The position numbers and the translations under genes were made by a program. From Sneathiella chinensis (GTDB taxonomy: Bacteria; Pseudomonadota; Alphaproteobacteria; Sneathiellales; Sneathiellaceae), in contig NZ_VNWN01000007.1 in assembly GCF_012720115.1 (NCBI RefSeq), forward strand, positions 248,001 through 312,000: DNA of 64,000 nucleotides. Direction: 5' to 3'. Numbering within the stretch: the stretch's first letter is position 1; every line of letters starts with the position of its first letter. Positions 36,280 to 44,958 of the stretch are shown here, one piece after another. The notes below the pieces were generated by a model. That model saw only the letters and a list, made by a program, of their open reading frames with translations, had not been told where the DNA came from and searched no databases.

Positions 36280-36344
36280 GTTTTTCCCCCAGCGTGTATT
36301 AAAAGCATCTGATCATTCTGAACCAGTTATGATAGGGTCCCGTC

Positions 36345-37823
36345 ATGGAAAGTACTGTCCTTAATCCCGATACCAGCAGTTCCGAGGGCTACTCCGCCGT
36401 AAAGTTCAGGAGCCTCCCTCACAACCCGGATGCCGAACGCGATTTGCTGGGTGCCATCCTGGTTAACAACGAAGCGGCATCGAAGGTCGGTGGGTTCCTG
36501 CGTGCCGAGCATTTTTTCGAACCGGTTCATGCTCGGATTTTTGATGCCGCCACCCTGCTTATCGAACGGGGAGAGATTGCGGACCCGGTCACGTTGAAGG
36601 CGTATTTCGACCGGGACGAAGCCCTCAGTGAGATTGGGGGAGCCCAGTATCTGGCTCACCTGGCGGCATCGGCGACGACCATTATCAACGCGGAAAACTA
36701 TGGCCGTATCATTTACGATCTGGCCTTGCGGCGCGAGCTGATCAACCTTGGCGAGGACATTGTCAACACGGCATATGAGTCCGATCTGAACCAGACCGCG
36801 AATTCCCAGATTGAAGATGCCGAACGGCAGCTTTTCGGTCTGGCGGAAAATGGAAGTCACGAAGGGGGCCTGATCCCCGTTAAAGTCGCTGTGGCGGAGG
36901 CCGTCAAGTCCATTGAGGAAGCCTTCCAGCGAGACGGCGACATTGTAGGTGTAACAACAGGGATGCGGGATTTGAACGCCAAGCTGGGGGGCTTGCACAA
37001 TTCCGACCTGTTGATCCTTGCGGGGCGTCCGTCCATGGGTAAAACGTCGCTGGCAACCAACATTGCCTATAACGCGGCCAAGGCCTACCGGGATACCGGG
37101 GGCAAAGAGGGCGCCCCGGTCGGGTTCTTCTCGCTTGAAATGTCCGCCGAGCAATTGGTTGGCCGTGTTCTGGCCGAGGCAACGGAAATCAGTTCCGAAA
37201 AACTGCGGCGCGGTGACCTGACCGATGACGAGTTTGCCAACAGGCTGGTCCCGCAAAGTGCCATGCTGTCCGAACTGCCCCTGTATATTGACGACACACC
37301 GGCCATCTCCATCGGCGCACTGCGCACCCGGGCCCGGCGCCTGAAGCGCAGCCACGGCCTTGGCATGATTGTGGTCGACTATCTGCAATTGATGAAGGGG
37401 TCCGGCCGGACCGACAGCCGCGTTCAGGAAATTTCCGAGGTAACGCAGGGCCTAAAGGCCGTGGCCAAGGAACTGAACATCCCGGTCATCGCCCTGTCCC
37501 AGCTCAGCCGTCAGGTGGAAAACCGGGAAGACAAGCGCCCGCAACTGTCCGACCTTCGTGAATCCGGGTCAATTGAACAGGATGCGGACGTGGTCATGTT
37601 CGTGTATCGTGAAGAATATTACGAAGGACGACGGGAACCCAGTGAGGGCACCCCGGAACACGCGGAATGGCAAGAACGCATGGCAAAGGTTCACAACATG
37701 GCCGAGGTCATCATCGGCAAACAGCGTCACGGCCCCATCGGGATCGTCAAGCTGCACTTCCAGCCGGAATTCACCCGCTTTGGCGATCTGGCTCTCGACG
37801 ATCACCTGCCGGAGCATATGTAA
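36345..37823 (+). CDS. dnaB: Replicative DNA helicase DnaB
   Basis: Hexameric 5'-3' helicase at the replication fork. The 492-residue product has the N-terminal primase-interacting domain (LPHNPDAERDLLGAIL), a linker helix, and a RecA-like motor with Walker A GRPSMGKTS (from Gly227), Walker B MIVVDYLQLM, the ALSQLSRQVENREDKRPQLSDLRESGSIEQDAD stretch, and the end region KQRHGPIGIVKLHF. No intein is present. The stop overlaps the alr start by one base. Confidence 0.98.
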   Translation: MESTVLNPDTSSSEGYSAVKFRSLPHNPDAERDLLGAILVNNEAASKVGGFLRAEHFFEPVHARIFDAATLLIERGEIADPVTLKAYFDRDEALSEIGGAQYLAHLAASATTIINAENYGRIIYDLALRRELINLGEDIVNTAYESDLNQTANSQIEDAERQLFGLAENGSHEGGLIPVKVAVAEAVKSIEEAFQRDGDIVGVTTGMRDLNAKLGGLHNSDLLILAGRPSMGKTSLATNIAYNAAKAYRDTGGKEGAPVGFFSLEMSAEQLVGRVLAEATEISSEKLRRGDLTDDEFANRLVPQSAMLSELPLYIDDTPAISIGALRTRARRLKRSHGLGMIVVDYLQLMKGSGRTDSRVQEISEVTQGLKAVAKELNIPVIALSQLSRQVENREDKRPQLSDLRESGSIEQDADVVMFVYREEYYEGRREPSEGTPEHAEWQERMAKVHNMAEVIIGKQRHGPIGIVKLHFQPEFTRFGDLALDDHLPEHM

Positions 37824-38941
37824 TGATGGCGCTCGCCCATGAACCCCGGTTGGCGGGCGGCTATTTGACCATTGATCTTGGCGCGCTGCGGGCCAATTAC
37901 AGGACCCTGCAGGAAAAACTGGGCGACACCGAATGCGCAGGCGTGGTCAAGGCGGATGCCTATGGCCTCGGGATTGAGCGGGTCGCCCCCGCGCTGGCCG
38001 AGGAAGGATGCCGAAAGTTCTTTGTCGCCCTGCCCGAAGAAGGGGTAACCCTGCGCCGCCTGTTGCCGGATGTGGAAATTTTCATCCTGAGCGGCCTGTT
38101 TCAGGACTGCGAAGAGCTCTATGTCCGGGACCGACTGGCGCCCTGCCTGACCAGTCTTGAAGAAATCCGGCGGTGGTCCGCTGCGGCATCCCGCCACGGC
38201 CCCCTGCCCTGCATCCTGCATCTGGACAGCGGCATTTCCCGCCTTGGCCTGATGGAAGGCCCACTGCGGGAATTGGCGGAAAACCCCGACTGGCTGGACG
38301 GTCTGGAGGTTGAGTATCTGATGAGCCATCTGGCCTGCGCCGACAGCCCGGAAAACAGCTATAACGAGTTCCAGTTGGAAAAGCTGAACACGGCCATCTC
38401 GCTGCTGCCACCTGCCCTTCGGGACACCCCGGTATCCTTCGCCAATTCCAGCGGAATTTTCCTGGGACCAGAGTTTCAGCGGGATCTGGCCCGGCCCGGT
38501 GTGGCCCTCTATGGCGGCAACCCGACCCCCGGAAAACCCAGCCCGGTGAGGCCGGTGATCCATTTGCAGGGAAAAATCCTGCAAGTTCATGACGTTGACA
38601 GCAATATAGCGGTTGGTTATGGTGCCTCCTATCGCACGGCTAAAAATGGCAGAATTGCAACGGTTTCCGTAGGCTATGCCGACGGATATTTCCGGGCTTT
38701 TGGCAATTCGGCATTTTGTGCGATACAGAACAGGAAAATTCCTGTGGTGGGGCGAGTTTCCATGGATATGCTCACGATCGACGTTACGGACGTGGAACCG
38801 GAGCTGTGCAAGCCGGGAGAATTGGTCAGCCTGATCGGCGGTGCCATCGACATCGACGAACTGGCGGACAAGGCAGGCACCATTTCCTATGAGTTGCTTA
38901 CATCACTGGGGCATCGGTATTATCGTCGATATATAGACTGA
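37823..38941 (+). CDS. alr: Alanine racemase
   Basis: PLP enzyme that makes D-alanine for peptidoglycan. The 372-residue product has the PLP lysine Lys43 in VVKADAYGLG, the catalytic tyrosine in VGYGASYRT, and the substrate-pocket stretch GRVSMDMLTIDVTD. I use ATG 37823, which shares a base with the dnaB TAA (TAATG) and has GGAG nearby; longer upstream reading is dnaB in another frame. The dnaB-alr pair is common in alphaproteobacteria. Confidence 0.96.
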   Translation: MMALAHEPRLAGGYLTIDLGALRANYRTLQEKLGDTECAGVVKADAYGLGIERVAPALAEEGCRKFFVALPEEGVTLRRLLPDVEIFILSGLFQDCEELYVRDRLAPCLTSLEEIRRWSAAASRHGPLPCILHLDSGISRLGLMEGPLRELAENPDWLDGLEVEYLMSHLACADSPENSYNEFQLEKLNTAISLLPPALRDTPVSFANSSGIFLGPEFQRDLARPGVALYGGNPTPGKPSPVRPVIHLQGKILQVHDVDSNIAVGYGASYRTAKNGRIATVSVGYADGYFRAFGNSAFCAIQNRKIPVVGRVSMDMLTIDVTDVEPELCKPGELVSLIGGAIDIDELADKAGTISYELLTSLGHRYYRRYID

Positions 38942-38960
38942 GTGGTGTAGGGTTAACCGT

Positions 38961-39737
38961 ATGGAATGGAACTTTCTGGCCAAGATTGGCCGCGTCACCC
39001 TCAACTTCATGAGGGCTGTCGGACATTTGACCATGTTCACCGGACACAGCGTCCGGCATGTGTTCCTTCCCCCGTTTTTCCTGCGCCTGTTCCTCAAGCA
39101 ACTCATGAGCATCGGCTATTACTCCCTGCCTGTGGTGGGCATGACGGCCCTGTTCACCGGCATGGTCCTTGCCCTGCAAATTTATGTGGGATCCTCCCGC
39201 TTCAATGCGGAAAGCGCGGTTGCCACCATTGTGGTGATCGGCCTGACCCGCGAGTTGGCCCCGGTCCTGAGTGGCCTGATGGTGGCTGGCCGGGTCGGTG
39301 CGGCCATTGCCGCCGAAATCGGCACCATGCGGGTCACCGAACAGATTGACGCCCTCGTCACCCTGTCCACCAACCCCTATAAATATCTTGTCGCGCCGCG
39401 CATTCTGGCCGGCATGATCACCCTGCCCGCCCTTGTGCTGATCGCCGATATCATCGGGGTATCCGGCGGCTTTCTGGTGGCGACGGAATCCCTTGGCTTC
39501 AACGCCAGTTCCTACATGAAGAACACCTTTGATTTCCTTGAAACCCGGGACGTGGTGTCCGGCCTGATCAAGGCTTCCGTGTTCGGCTTTATTGTCTCCC
39601 TGATGGGATGTTACCACGGCTTCAATTCCACCGGCGGAGCCCAAGGCGTTGGACGGGCGACAACCAATGCGGTGGTCTCCTCCTTCATCCTGATCCTGAT
39701 CAGCGACTATTTCCTGACCGTTTTGCTGCTTGACTGA
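38961..39737 (+). CDS. mlaE: MlaE/YrbE-type lipid ABC transporter permease
   Basis: Inner-membrane permease of the Mla family that moves phospholipid between the membranes and preserves outer-membrane asymmetry. The 258-residue product has the MlaE hallmark GLTRELAPVLSGLMVAGRVGAAIAAEIGTMRVTEQIDAL (about 93-132) followed by LVAPRILAGMI, and five to six helices. It is 20 bases after alr and four bases before mlaF. No mlaD, mlaC or mlaB lies next to it, so those parts must be elsewhere or differ. Confidence 0.93.
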   Translation: MEWNFLAKIGRVTLNFMRAVGHLTMFTGHSVRHVFLPPFFLRLFLKQLMSIGYYSLPVVGMTALFTGMVLALQIYVGSSRFNAESAVATIVVIGLTRELAPVLSGLMVAGRVGAAIAAEIGTMRVTEQIDALVTLSTNPYKYLVAPRILAGMITLPALVLIADIIGVSGGFLVATESLGFNASSYMKNTFDFLETRDVVSGLIKASVFGFIVSLMGCYHGFNSTGGAQGVGRATTNAVVSSFILILISDYFLTVLLLD

Positions 39738-39741
39738 CGCC

Positions 39742-40518
39742 ATGACGGAACACGCCAAGATCAGCCTGAACAATGTGTGCAAGTCCTTTGGCCGCAAACA
39801 TGTTCTCAACAACCTGACGCTGGATGTGAAGGCCGGGGAATCCGTTGTTGTGATCGGCGGATCGGGAACCGGCAAGTCGGTCATGCTGAAATGTATTCTG
39901 GGCCTGCTGACCCCGGAAAGCGGCGAGATTTATATCGACGGAAAGCAGATCGTCGGCCTGCCCGCCAGCGAGCGGGAAGCCTCGTTGCGGAAAACCGGGA
40001 TGCTGTTCCAGTATGCGGCCCTGTTCGACAGCCTGCCGGTCTGGGAGAATGTGGCCTTTGGCCTGATACAGGCGCATGGCATGAAGCGGTCCGACGCCCG
40101 CGATGTGGCCATTGAAAAGCTGGCCCTTGTGGGCCTTGGCCCGGACATGGCCAACCGCAACCCGTCGGAACTGTCCATTGGCATGCAAAAGCGCGTTGGC
40201 CTTGCCCGCGCCATTGCCACCAATCCCGAAATCATTTTCTTCGATGAACCCACCACGGGGCTGGACCCCATCATGGGCGATGTCATCGACAACCTGATCC
40301 GGGATTGCACCCGGCATCTGGGGGCCTCCACCCTGACCATTTCCCACGACATGGAAAGCGCGCAAAAAATTGCCGATCGGATCGCGCTGATCTATAAGGG
40401 AGAGGTCGTCTGGGTGGGGCCGGCGGATGAAATTGAACACTGTGGCAATCCATATGTTGAACAGTTCGTCCGAGGCGATATAAAGGGCCCCATAGAACTG
40501 GATATACTGAAACCCTAG
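39742..40518 (+). CDS. mlaF: MlaF-type ABC transporter ATPase
   Basis: ATPase partner of MlaE. Of 258 residues from ATG 39742: Walker A GGSGTGKS (39-46), Q-loop LFQYAALFDSLPVWENV, signature LSIGMQKR (144-151), Walker B IIFFDEPTTGLDP (164-175), and His in TISHDM. The signature has Ile at the third place, where LSGG is usual. The ATG is preferred to the in-frame TTG four codons upstream that overlaps mlaE. Function is inferred from pairing with MlaE and from the MlaF-like GLDPIM region. Confidence 0.92.
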   Translation: MTEHAKISLNNVCKSFGRKHVLNNLTLDVKAGESVVVIGGSGTGKSVMLKCILGLLTPESGEIYIDGKQIVGLPASEREASLRKTGMLFQYAALFDSLPVWENVAFGLIQAHGMKRSDARDVAIEKLALVGLGPDMANRNPSELSIGMQKRVGLARAIATNPEIIFFDEPTTGLDPIMGDVIDNLIRDCTRHLGASTLTISHDMESAQKIADRIALIYKGEVVWVGPADEIEHCGNPYVEQFVRGDIKGPIELDILKP

Positions 40519-40585
40519 AGCAGTCTGTGGCCTCGACCATGCCCCGCGCTGCCCTGGCATATTTTAAAGGCGATCAAGGCCCATA

Positions 40586-41962
40586 ATGGCACGAGTTACG
40601 GAACAATATGCCTGCCAGACCTGCGGAAGCACCTATCGCAAATGGCAGGGAAAGTGCGATGCCTGCGGAGAGTGGAACTCCATCACCGAGGACACCACGA
40701 ACCAGGTTGTTCCCAAGGGCCTGTCCTCTGGCAAGGGCCGCCAGATTGTTTTCACTTCACTTGATACGGAAACCGCCGATTATGCGCGCTCTGTTTGCGG
40801 CCTGTCCGAACTGGACCGGGTGCTGGGCGGCGGTTTTGTGCCCGGCTCGTCCGTCCTGATCGGCGGCGATCCCGGCATCGGCAAATCCACGATCCTGCTG
40901 CAGGCCGTCGGACGGATGGCCAAGTCCGGGTATAAATGCACCTATATCTCGGGCGAGGAAGCGACCCGGCAAATCTCCATGCGGGCCCGGCGGCTTGGTC
41001 TTGCCGACAGCCCGGTCAAGCTGGCGGCGGCGAACTCGCTGCGCGATATCATTTCCAGCCTTGAGAAAGAAGAGCCCCCCCATCTGCTGGTGATCGACTC
41101 CATCCAGACCATGTATGCGGACAATCTGGACAGTGCGCCCGGAACCGTCTCGCAGGTGCGCGCCTGTTCGCAGGAATTGATCCGCCTTGCCAAGAAACTG
41201 AACACAGCGGTCATGCTGGTCGGGCATGTCACCAAGGACGGCCAGATTGCCGGCCCCCGCGTGCTGGAACATATGGTCGATACGGTGCTCTATTTCGAGG
41301 GGGATCGCGGCCACCAGTTCCGCATCCTGCGGGCGGTCAAGAACCGCTTTGGCGCCACCGACGAAATTGGCGTATTCGAGATGACCGACAACGGTCTTCA
41401 GGAAGTCAACAACCCCTCCTCCTTGTTCATTACCAACAAGGACAAGGAAATCAGCGGCGCGTCGGTCTTCGCCGGGATGGAGGGAACCCGCCCCCTGCTG
41501 GTGGAAATACAGGGGCTTGTCGCCGCCTCGCAGCAGGCGACGCCGCGCCGGGCGGTGGTGGGCTGGGATTCCAGTCGCCTGTCCATGATTTTGGCCGTTC
41601 TGGATTCCCGTTGCGGTTTGTCGCTGGCCGGAAATGAAGTATACTTGAACGTGGCGGGTGGCCTGCGTGTCAGCGAGCCTGCAGCCGACCTTGCGGTGGC
41701 GGCGGCCCTGATTTCATCCGTGTCCGACATACCGGTCCCGGAAAACAGTATCATCTTCGGCGAGATTGGCCTGTCCGGGGAAATCCGCCCTGTCAGTCAG
41801 ACGGATAGCCGCCTGAAGGAAGCCGCGAAACTGGGCTTTGATAATGCGATCATTCCCTTGGGCAGCAAGATCAAGGACCCGACGATCAAGATTATCGAAG
41901 TCGAACATCTGAGCGAAATTGTCAGCCTGTTCACACAGGCCAAGTCCCAGACCGGGAATTGA
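40586..41962 (+). CDS. radA: DNA repair protein RadA
   Basis: RadA is a RecA-like helicase that extends recombination intermediates. Of 458 residues: a four-Cys zinc finger at the N-terminus (CQTCGSTYRKWQGKCDACG), Walker A GDPGIGKST (about 94-102), the RadA-specific KNRFG motif (KNRFGATDEIGVFEM), and a C-terminal Lon-protease-like domain (AVVGWDSSRLSMILAVLDSR onwards). Length and domain order are complete. Start of a radA-cvpA-purF group. Confidence 0.97.
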   Translation: MARVTEQYACQTCGSTYRKWQGKCDACGEWNSITEDTTNQVVPKGLSSGKGRQIVFTSLDTETADYARSVCGLSELDRVLGGGFVPGSSVLIGGDPGIGKSTILLQAVGRMAKSGYKCTYISGEEATRQISMRARRLGLADSPVKLAAANSLRDIISSLEKEEPPHLLVIDSIQTMYADNLDSAPGTVSQVRACSQELIRLAKKLNTAVMLVGHVTKDGQIAGPRVLEHMVDTVLYFEGDRGHQFRILRAVKNRFGATDEIGVFEMTDNGLQEVNNPSSLFITNKDKEISGASVFAGMEGTRPLLVEIQGLVAASQQATPRRAVVGWDSSRLSMILAVLDSRCGLSLAGNEVYLNVAGGLRVSEPAADLAVAAALISSVSDIPVPENSIIFGEIGLSGEIRPVSQTDSRLKEAAKLGFDNAIIPLGSKIKDPTIKIIEVEHLSEIVSLFTQAKSQTGN

Positions 41963-41984
41963 ACACGAGGTTAGTAGCGCATCC

Positions 41985-42677
41985 ATGGAACAGTTACCGA
42001 TTAATATCACCGATGGCGCCATTCTGGTGTTGCTCGCCATTTCCGCGATCTTCGGTTTCATCTGGGGTTTTGCCAAAGGGGTCCTGACCGTTTCCGGCTG
42101 GGTCGGGTCGGTTTTCGCCACCCTGTACGCCTTTCCGCACCTGAAAGGATTTACCCGCGAGTTCATCCCCAACCTTCTGGTCGCGGATATTGTCACCGGC
42201 GCGGTCTTTTTTATTCTCTGTCTGGTCATTTTGTCCTATATCACCCATGCGATCTCGGAGAAGGTCAAGGCATCCGCCCTCGGGGCGCTTGACAGGACCT
42301 TGGGTATTTTCTTCGGCATGGCAGGTGCGATTGTTCTGGTGGGTATCGGGTGGCTGATTTTTGTGCAGTTCATCCCGCCGAAAAACCACCCCGAGGCCAT
42401 TATGGAAGCCAAGATGCTGCCCATTGTCATGGCAAGTGGTGAGTTTGTCGCCCGCCTGACCCCGCCGGAAATGCAGGAAAACCTGCTGGCGGCCCTGAAG
42501 ACCGGGCAGGACGCGGCAGATAGCGTGAAGCAAGGTTACGAGGCCATCCCCGAAGGCGTTCGTGACGATGTGGAGAAAAACGTAAAGGAAGCCCTTGAAA
42601 CGCTGGACAAAGGCTATGATTCCCAATCCCGTCAGCAGATGGAAAATCTCACTAAAGGTACTCAGGTAACCCAATGA
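41985..42677 (+). CDS. cvpA: CvpA family membrane protein
   Basis: The 230-residue product has four N-terminal helices (about 10-120) with the CvpA pattern ILVLLAISAIFGFIWGFAKGVLTVSGWVGSVFATLYAF, and a soluble Lys/Glu-rich tail. CvpA is linked to colicin V production in E. coli and to envelope stress, but its activity is not settled. ATG 41985 is used. It overlaps purF by four bases (ATGA), the conserved cvpA-purF coupling. Confidence 0.92.
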   Translation: MEQLPINITDGAILVLLAISAIFGFIWGFAKGVLTVSGWVGSVFATLYAFPHLKGFTREFIPNLLVADIVTGAVFFILCLVILSYITHAISEKVKASALGALDRTLGIFFGMAGAIVLVGIGWLIFVQFIPPKNHPEAIMEAKMLPIVMASGEFVARLTPPEMQENLLAALKTGQDAADSVKQGYEAIPEGVRDDVEKNVKEALETLDKGYDSQSRQQMENLTKGTQVTQ

Positions 42678-44143
42678 CCGAACATGTAACCTCCCTCAAT
42701 CTCTGCAACCCTTTTGATGACGACAAACTGCATGAGGAATGCGGTGTCTTTGGCATCTACGGCCATTCCGAGGCAGCCGCCCTTGCCGCCCTTGGCCTGC
42801 ATGCCCTGCAGCATCGCGGACAGGAAGCCGCCGGGATCGTCAGCCATGACGGGCGCCACTTCCACAGCCACAAGGCCATGGGAAAGGTCGGCGACAATTT
42901 CTCCTCCGAGGATGTGATCAAGAGCCTCAAGGGCGATGCAGCGGTCGGTCATAACCGGTATGCCACCACCGGCGGTACGGTGCTTCGGAATGTTCAGCCC
43001 ATCTTTGCCGACCTTGCCAATGGCGGCCTTGCCGTGGCCCATAACGGCAACCTGACCAATGCCTCCACCCTGCGCCGGCAACTGGTCGCGGAGGGCAGCA
43101 TCTTCCAGTCCACAATGGATACGGAAGTGATCATTCACCTTGTCGCAAACAGCAAGAAAATCAAGGTCGTAGACCGCATTGTTGATGCAATGCATAAAAT
43201 CACGGGCGCCTATTCCCTCGTTGCCCTGACCAGCAAGAAGTTGGTCGGTATGCGGGATCCGTTCGGGGTGCGCCCGCTGGTTCTTGGCAAGCTGGACGGG
43301 GCCTATATCCTGACATCGGAAAGCTGCGCCCTGGATATTATCGGTGCCGAATTTATCCGCGATGTGGAACCGGGCGAGGTCATTGTCATTGACGAGACAG
43401 GGATTTCCTCCACCTCTCCCTATACCAACCCGCAGAAGCGTTTCTGCATTTTCGAGCATATCTATTTTGCCCGTCCGGACAGTGTGGTGGAAAACCGCTC
43501 CGTCTATGATGTGCGCAAGGGGATCGGCCGTCAGCTCGCCATCGAGAACCCTGTCGAGGCCGATGCGGTCATCCCAGTGCCGGATTCCGGCACCCCCGCC
43601 GCCATCGGGTATGCCGAACAATCCGGCCTGCCGTTCGAGCTGGGCATCATCCGCAACCATTATGTGGGCCGCACCTTTATCGAACCCACCGACCAGATCC
43701 GTCACCTTGGCGTCAAACTGAAGCACAACGCCAACCAGGCCCTGATCAAGGGCAAGCGGGTTGTTCTGGTGGATGACAGCATTGTTCGCGGGACCACCTC
43801 CACCAAGATCGTACAGATGGTGCGCGATGCCGGTGCCGCCGAGGTGCATATGCGGATCGCCAGCCCGCCAACCACCCATTCCTGCTTCTACGGTGTGGAT
43901 ACCCCCAGCCGCCAGAAACTGCTGGCCGCCCAGTATGACATCGACGAAATGTGCAAGTTCATCGGTGCTGACAGCCTCAGCTTCATTTCCCTCGACGGCC
44001 TGTATGTGGCCATGGGAGAGAAAGGCCGCAATGCCGCCACCCCGCAATATTGCGATGCGTGCTTTACCGGCGAATACCCGATTGACCTTGTTGACCATGA
44101 CAGTGGCGCTGACAACGAACTGACGCTATTGTCCGAAAGCTAA
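42674..44143 (+). CDS. purF: Amidophosphoribosyltransferase
   Basis: PurF carries out the first committed purine step, making phosphoribosylamine from PRPP and glutamine. Of 489 residues: a 22-residue propeptide, then the nucleophile Cys23 (EECGVFGIYGH) of the Ntn glutaminase domain, HNGNLTN, and the PRPP-binding loop VVLVDDSIVRGTTSTK. Cysteines in CIFEHIYFA, CKFIGADSL and YCDACFTG are placed like the ligands of the [4Fe-4S] cluster in the Bacillus-type enzyme, so an oxygen-sensitive cluster is likely. Confidence 0.97.
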   Translation: MTEHVTSLNLCNPFDDDKLHEECGVFGIYGHSEAAALAALGLHALQHRGQEAAGIVSHDGRHFHSHKAMGKVGDNFSSEDVIKSLKGDAAVGHNRYATTGGTVLRNVQPIFADLANGGLAVAHNGNLTNASTLRRQLVAEGSIFQSTMDTEVIIHLVANSKKIKVVDRIVDAMHKITGAYSLVALTSKKLVGMRDPFGVRPLVLGKLDGAYILTSESCALDIIGAEFIRDVEPGEVIVIDETGISSTSPYTNPQKRFCIFEHIYFARPDSVVENRSVYDVRKGIGRQLAIENPVEADAVIPVPDSGTPAAIGYAEQSGLPFELGIIRNHYVGRTFIEPTDQIRHLGVKLKHNANQALIKGKRVVLVDDSIVRGTTSTKIVQMVRDAGAAEVHMRIASPPTTHSCFYGVDTPSRQKLLAAQYDIDEMCKFIGADSLSFISLDGLYVAMGEKGRNAATPQYCDACFTGEYPIDLVDHDSGADNELTLLSES

Positions 44144-44160
44144 CCTCCACAGGAACGAGT

Positions 44161-44871
44161 ATGTCCAAACGATTTTCAGACAAGATTGCCCTGGTCACCG
44201 GGGCATCACGGGGCATCGGTGCCGCCGTTGCAAAAGCCCTTGCCGCCGAAGGCGCCCATGTGATCATGATTGCCCGGTCTGTCGGCGCCCTCGAAGAGGT
44301 GGATGACGCCATCCAGAACGCCGGGGGCACAGCCACGCTGGTGCCCATGGACCTGACCGAGACAGACGCCATTGACGGCCTTGCCGCGCCGCTTCTGGAA
44401 CGCTGGAAGAAACTGGACATCCTTGTCGGCAATGCGGGCATGCTGGGCAAGCTGACACCGCTTCCCCACTATGACCCGAAATTGTGGGAAGATGTGTTCC
44501 GCCTGAATGTGCATGCCAACTGCCGCCTGCTGCGGGCCCTTGATCCGCTGCTGCGCCAAAGCGAGGCAGGACGCGCCCTGTTCGTCACATCAGATATGGC
44601 CGGACAGCACAAGCACTATTGGGGCGGCTATTCCGCGTCAAAACTGGCGCTTGAGGAAATGATCCGCACCTATGCGGCGGAAGTGTCCAAAACCAACCTG
44701 AAGGTCAATCTGATCGATCCGGGCCCAACCGCCACCAAGCTGCGCCTTGCGGCCTATCCCGGTGAAGATCAAACCACCCTGCCGACGCCAGAGGATCGGG
44801 CCCACCTGTTCCTGAACGCGCTTGCTGAAGATTTCACCGACAACGGTACCCTGATCCGGCAGACCGCCTGA
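44161..44871 (+). CDS. SDR family oxidoreductase (downstream of purF)
   Basis: The 236-residue classical short-chain dehydrogenase has TGASRGIG, the NAG motif (LDILVGNAGMLG), and the catalytic set in VTSDMAGQHKHYWGGYSASK (Ser, Tyr, Lys). It resembles the YciK-like group of SDRs. AGGA lies seven bases before the ATG and it is 17 bases after purF, a placement found in many alphaproteobacteria, but the substrate is unknown. It ends before a strong hairpin. Confidence 0.88.
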   Translation: MSKRFSDKIALVTGASRGIGAAVAKALAAEGAHVIMIARSVGALEEVDDAIQNAGGTATLVPMDLTETDAIDGLAAPLLERWKKLDILVGNAGMLGKLTPLPHYDPKLWEDVFRLNVHANCRLLRALDPLLRQSEAGRALFVTSDMAGQHKHYWGGYSASKLALEEMIRTYAAEVSKTNLKVNLIDPGPTATKLRLAAYPGEDQTTLPTPEDRAHLFLNALAEDFTDNGTLIRQTA

Positions 44872-44884
44872 TCAGGCCCTCTTG

Positions 44885-44915
44885 AGACCGCTTTCCTTGT
44901 TCGGGGAAGCGGTCT
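44885..44915 (+). terminator. Strong hairpin after the purF-SDR unit
   Basis: AGACCGCTT / AAGCGGTCT form a 9-bp perfect stem extended by three further pairs (TCC with GGG), loop of about seven bases. No T-tract follows (ACAATGCGG), so it may act as a transcript 3'-end stabiliser or Rho-assisted stop rather than a textbook intrinsic terminator. Confidence 0.5.
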
Positions 44916-44958
44916 ACAATGCGGACAAAACAACATTCCAAGAATGGAAGGTCCGCCC

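Noticed and set aside
42662-44098. Long minus-strand frame (478 codons) opposite purF
   Set aside because: Same antisense effect; purF is complete with all catalytic residues.
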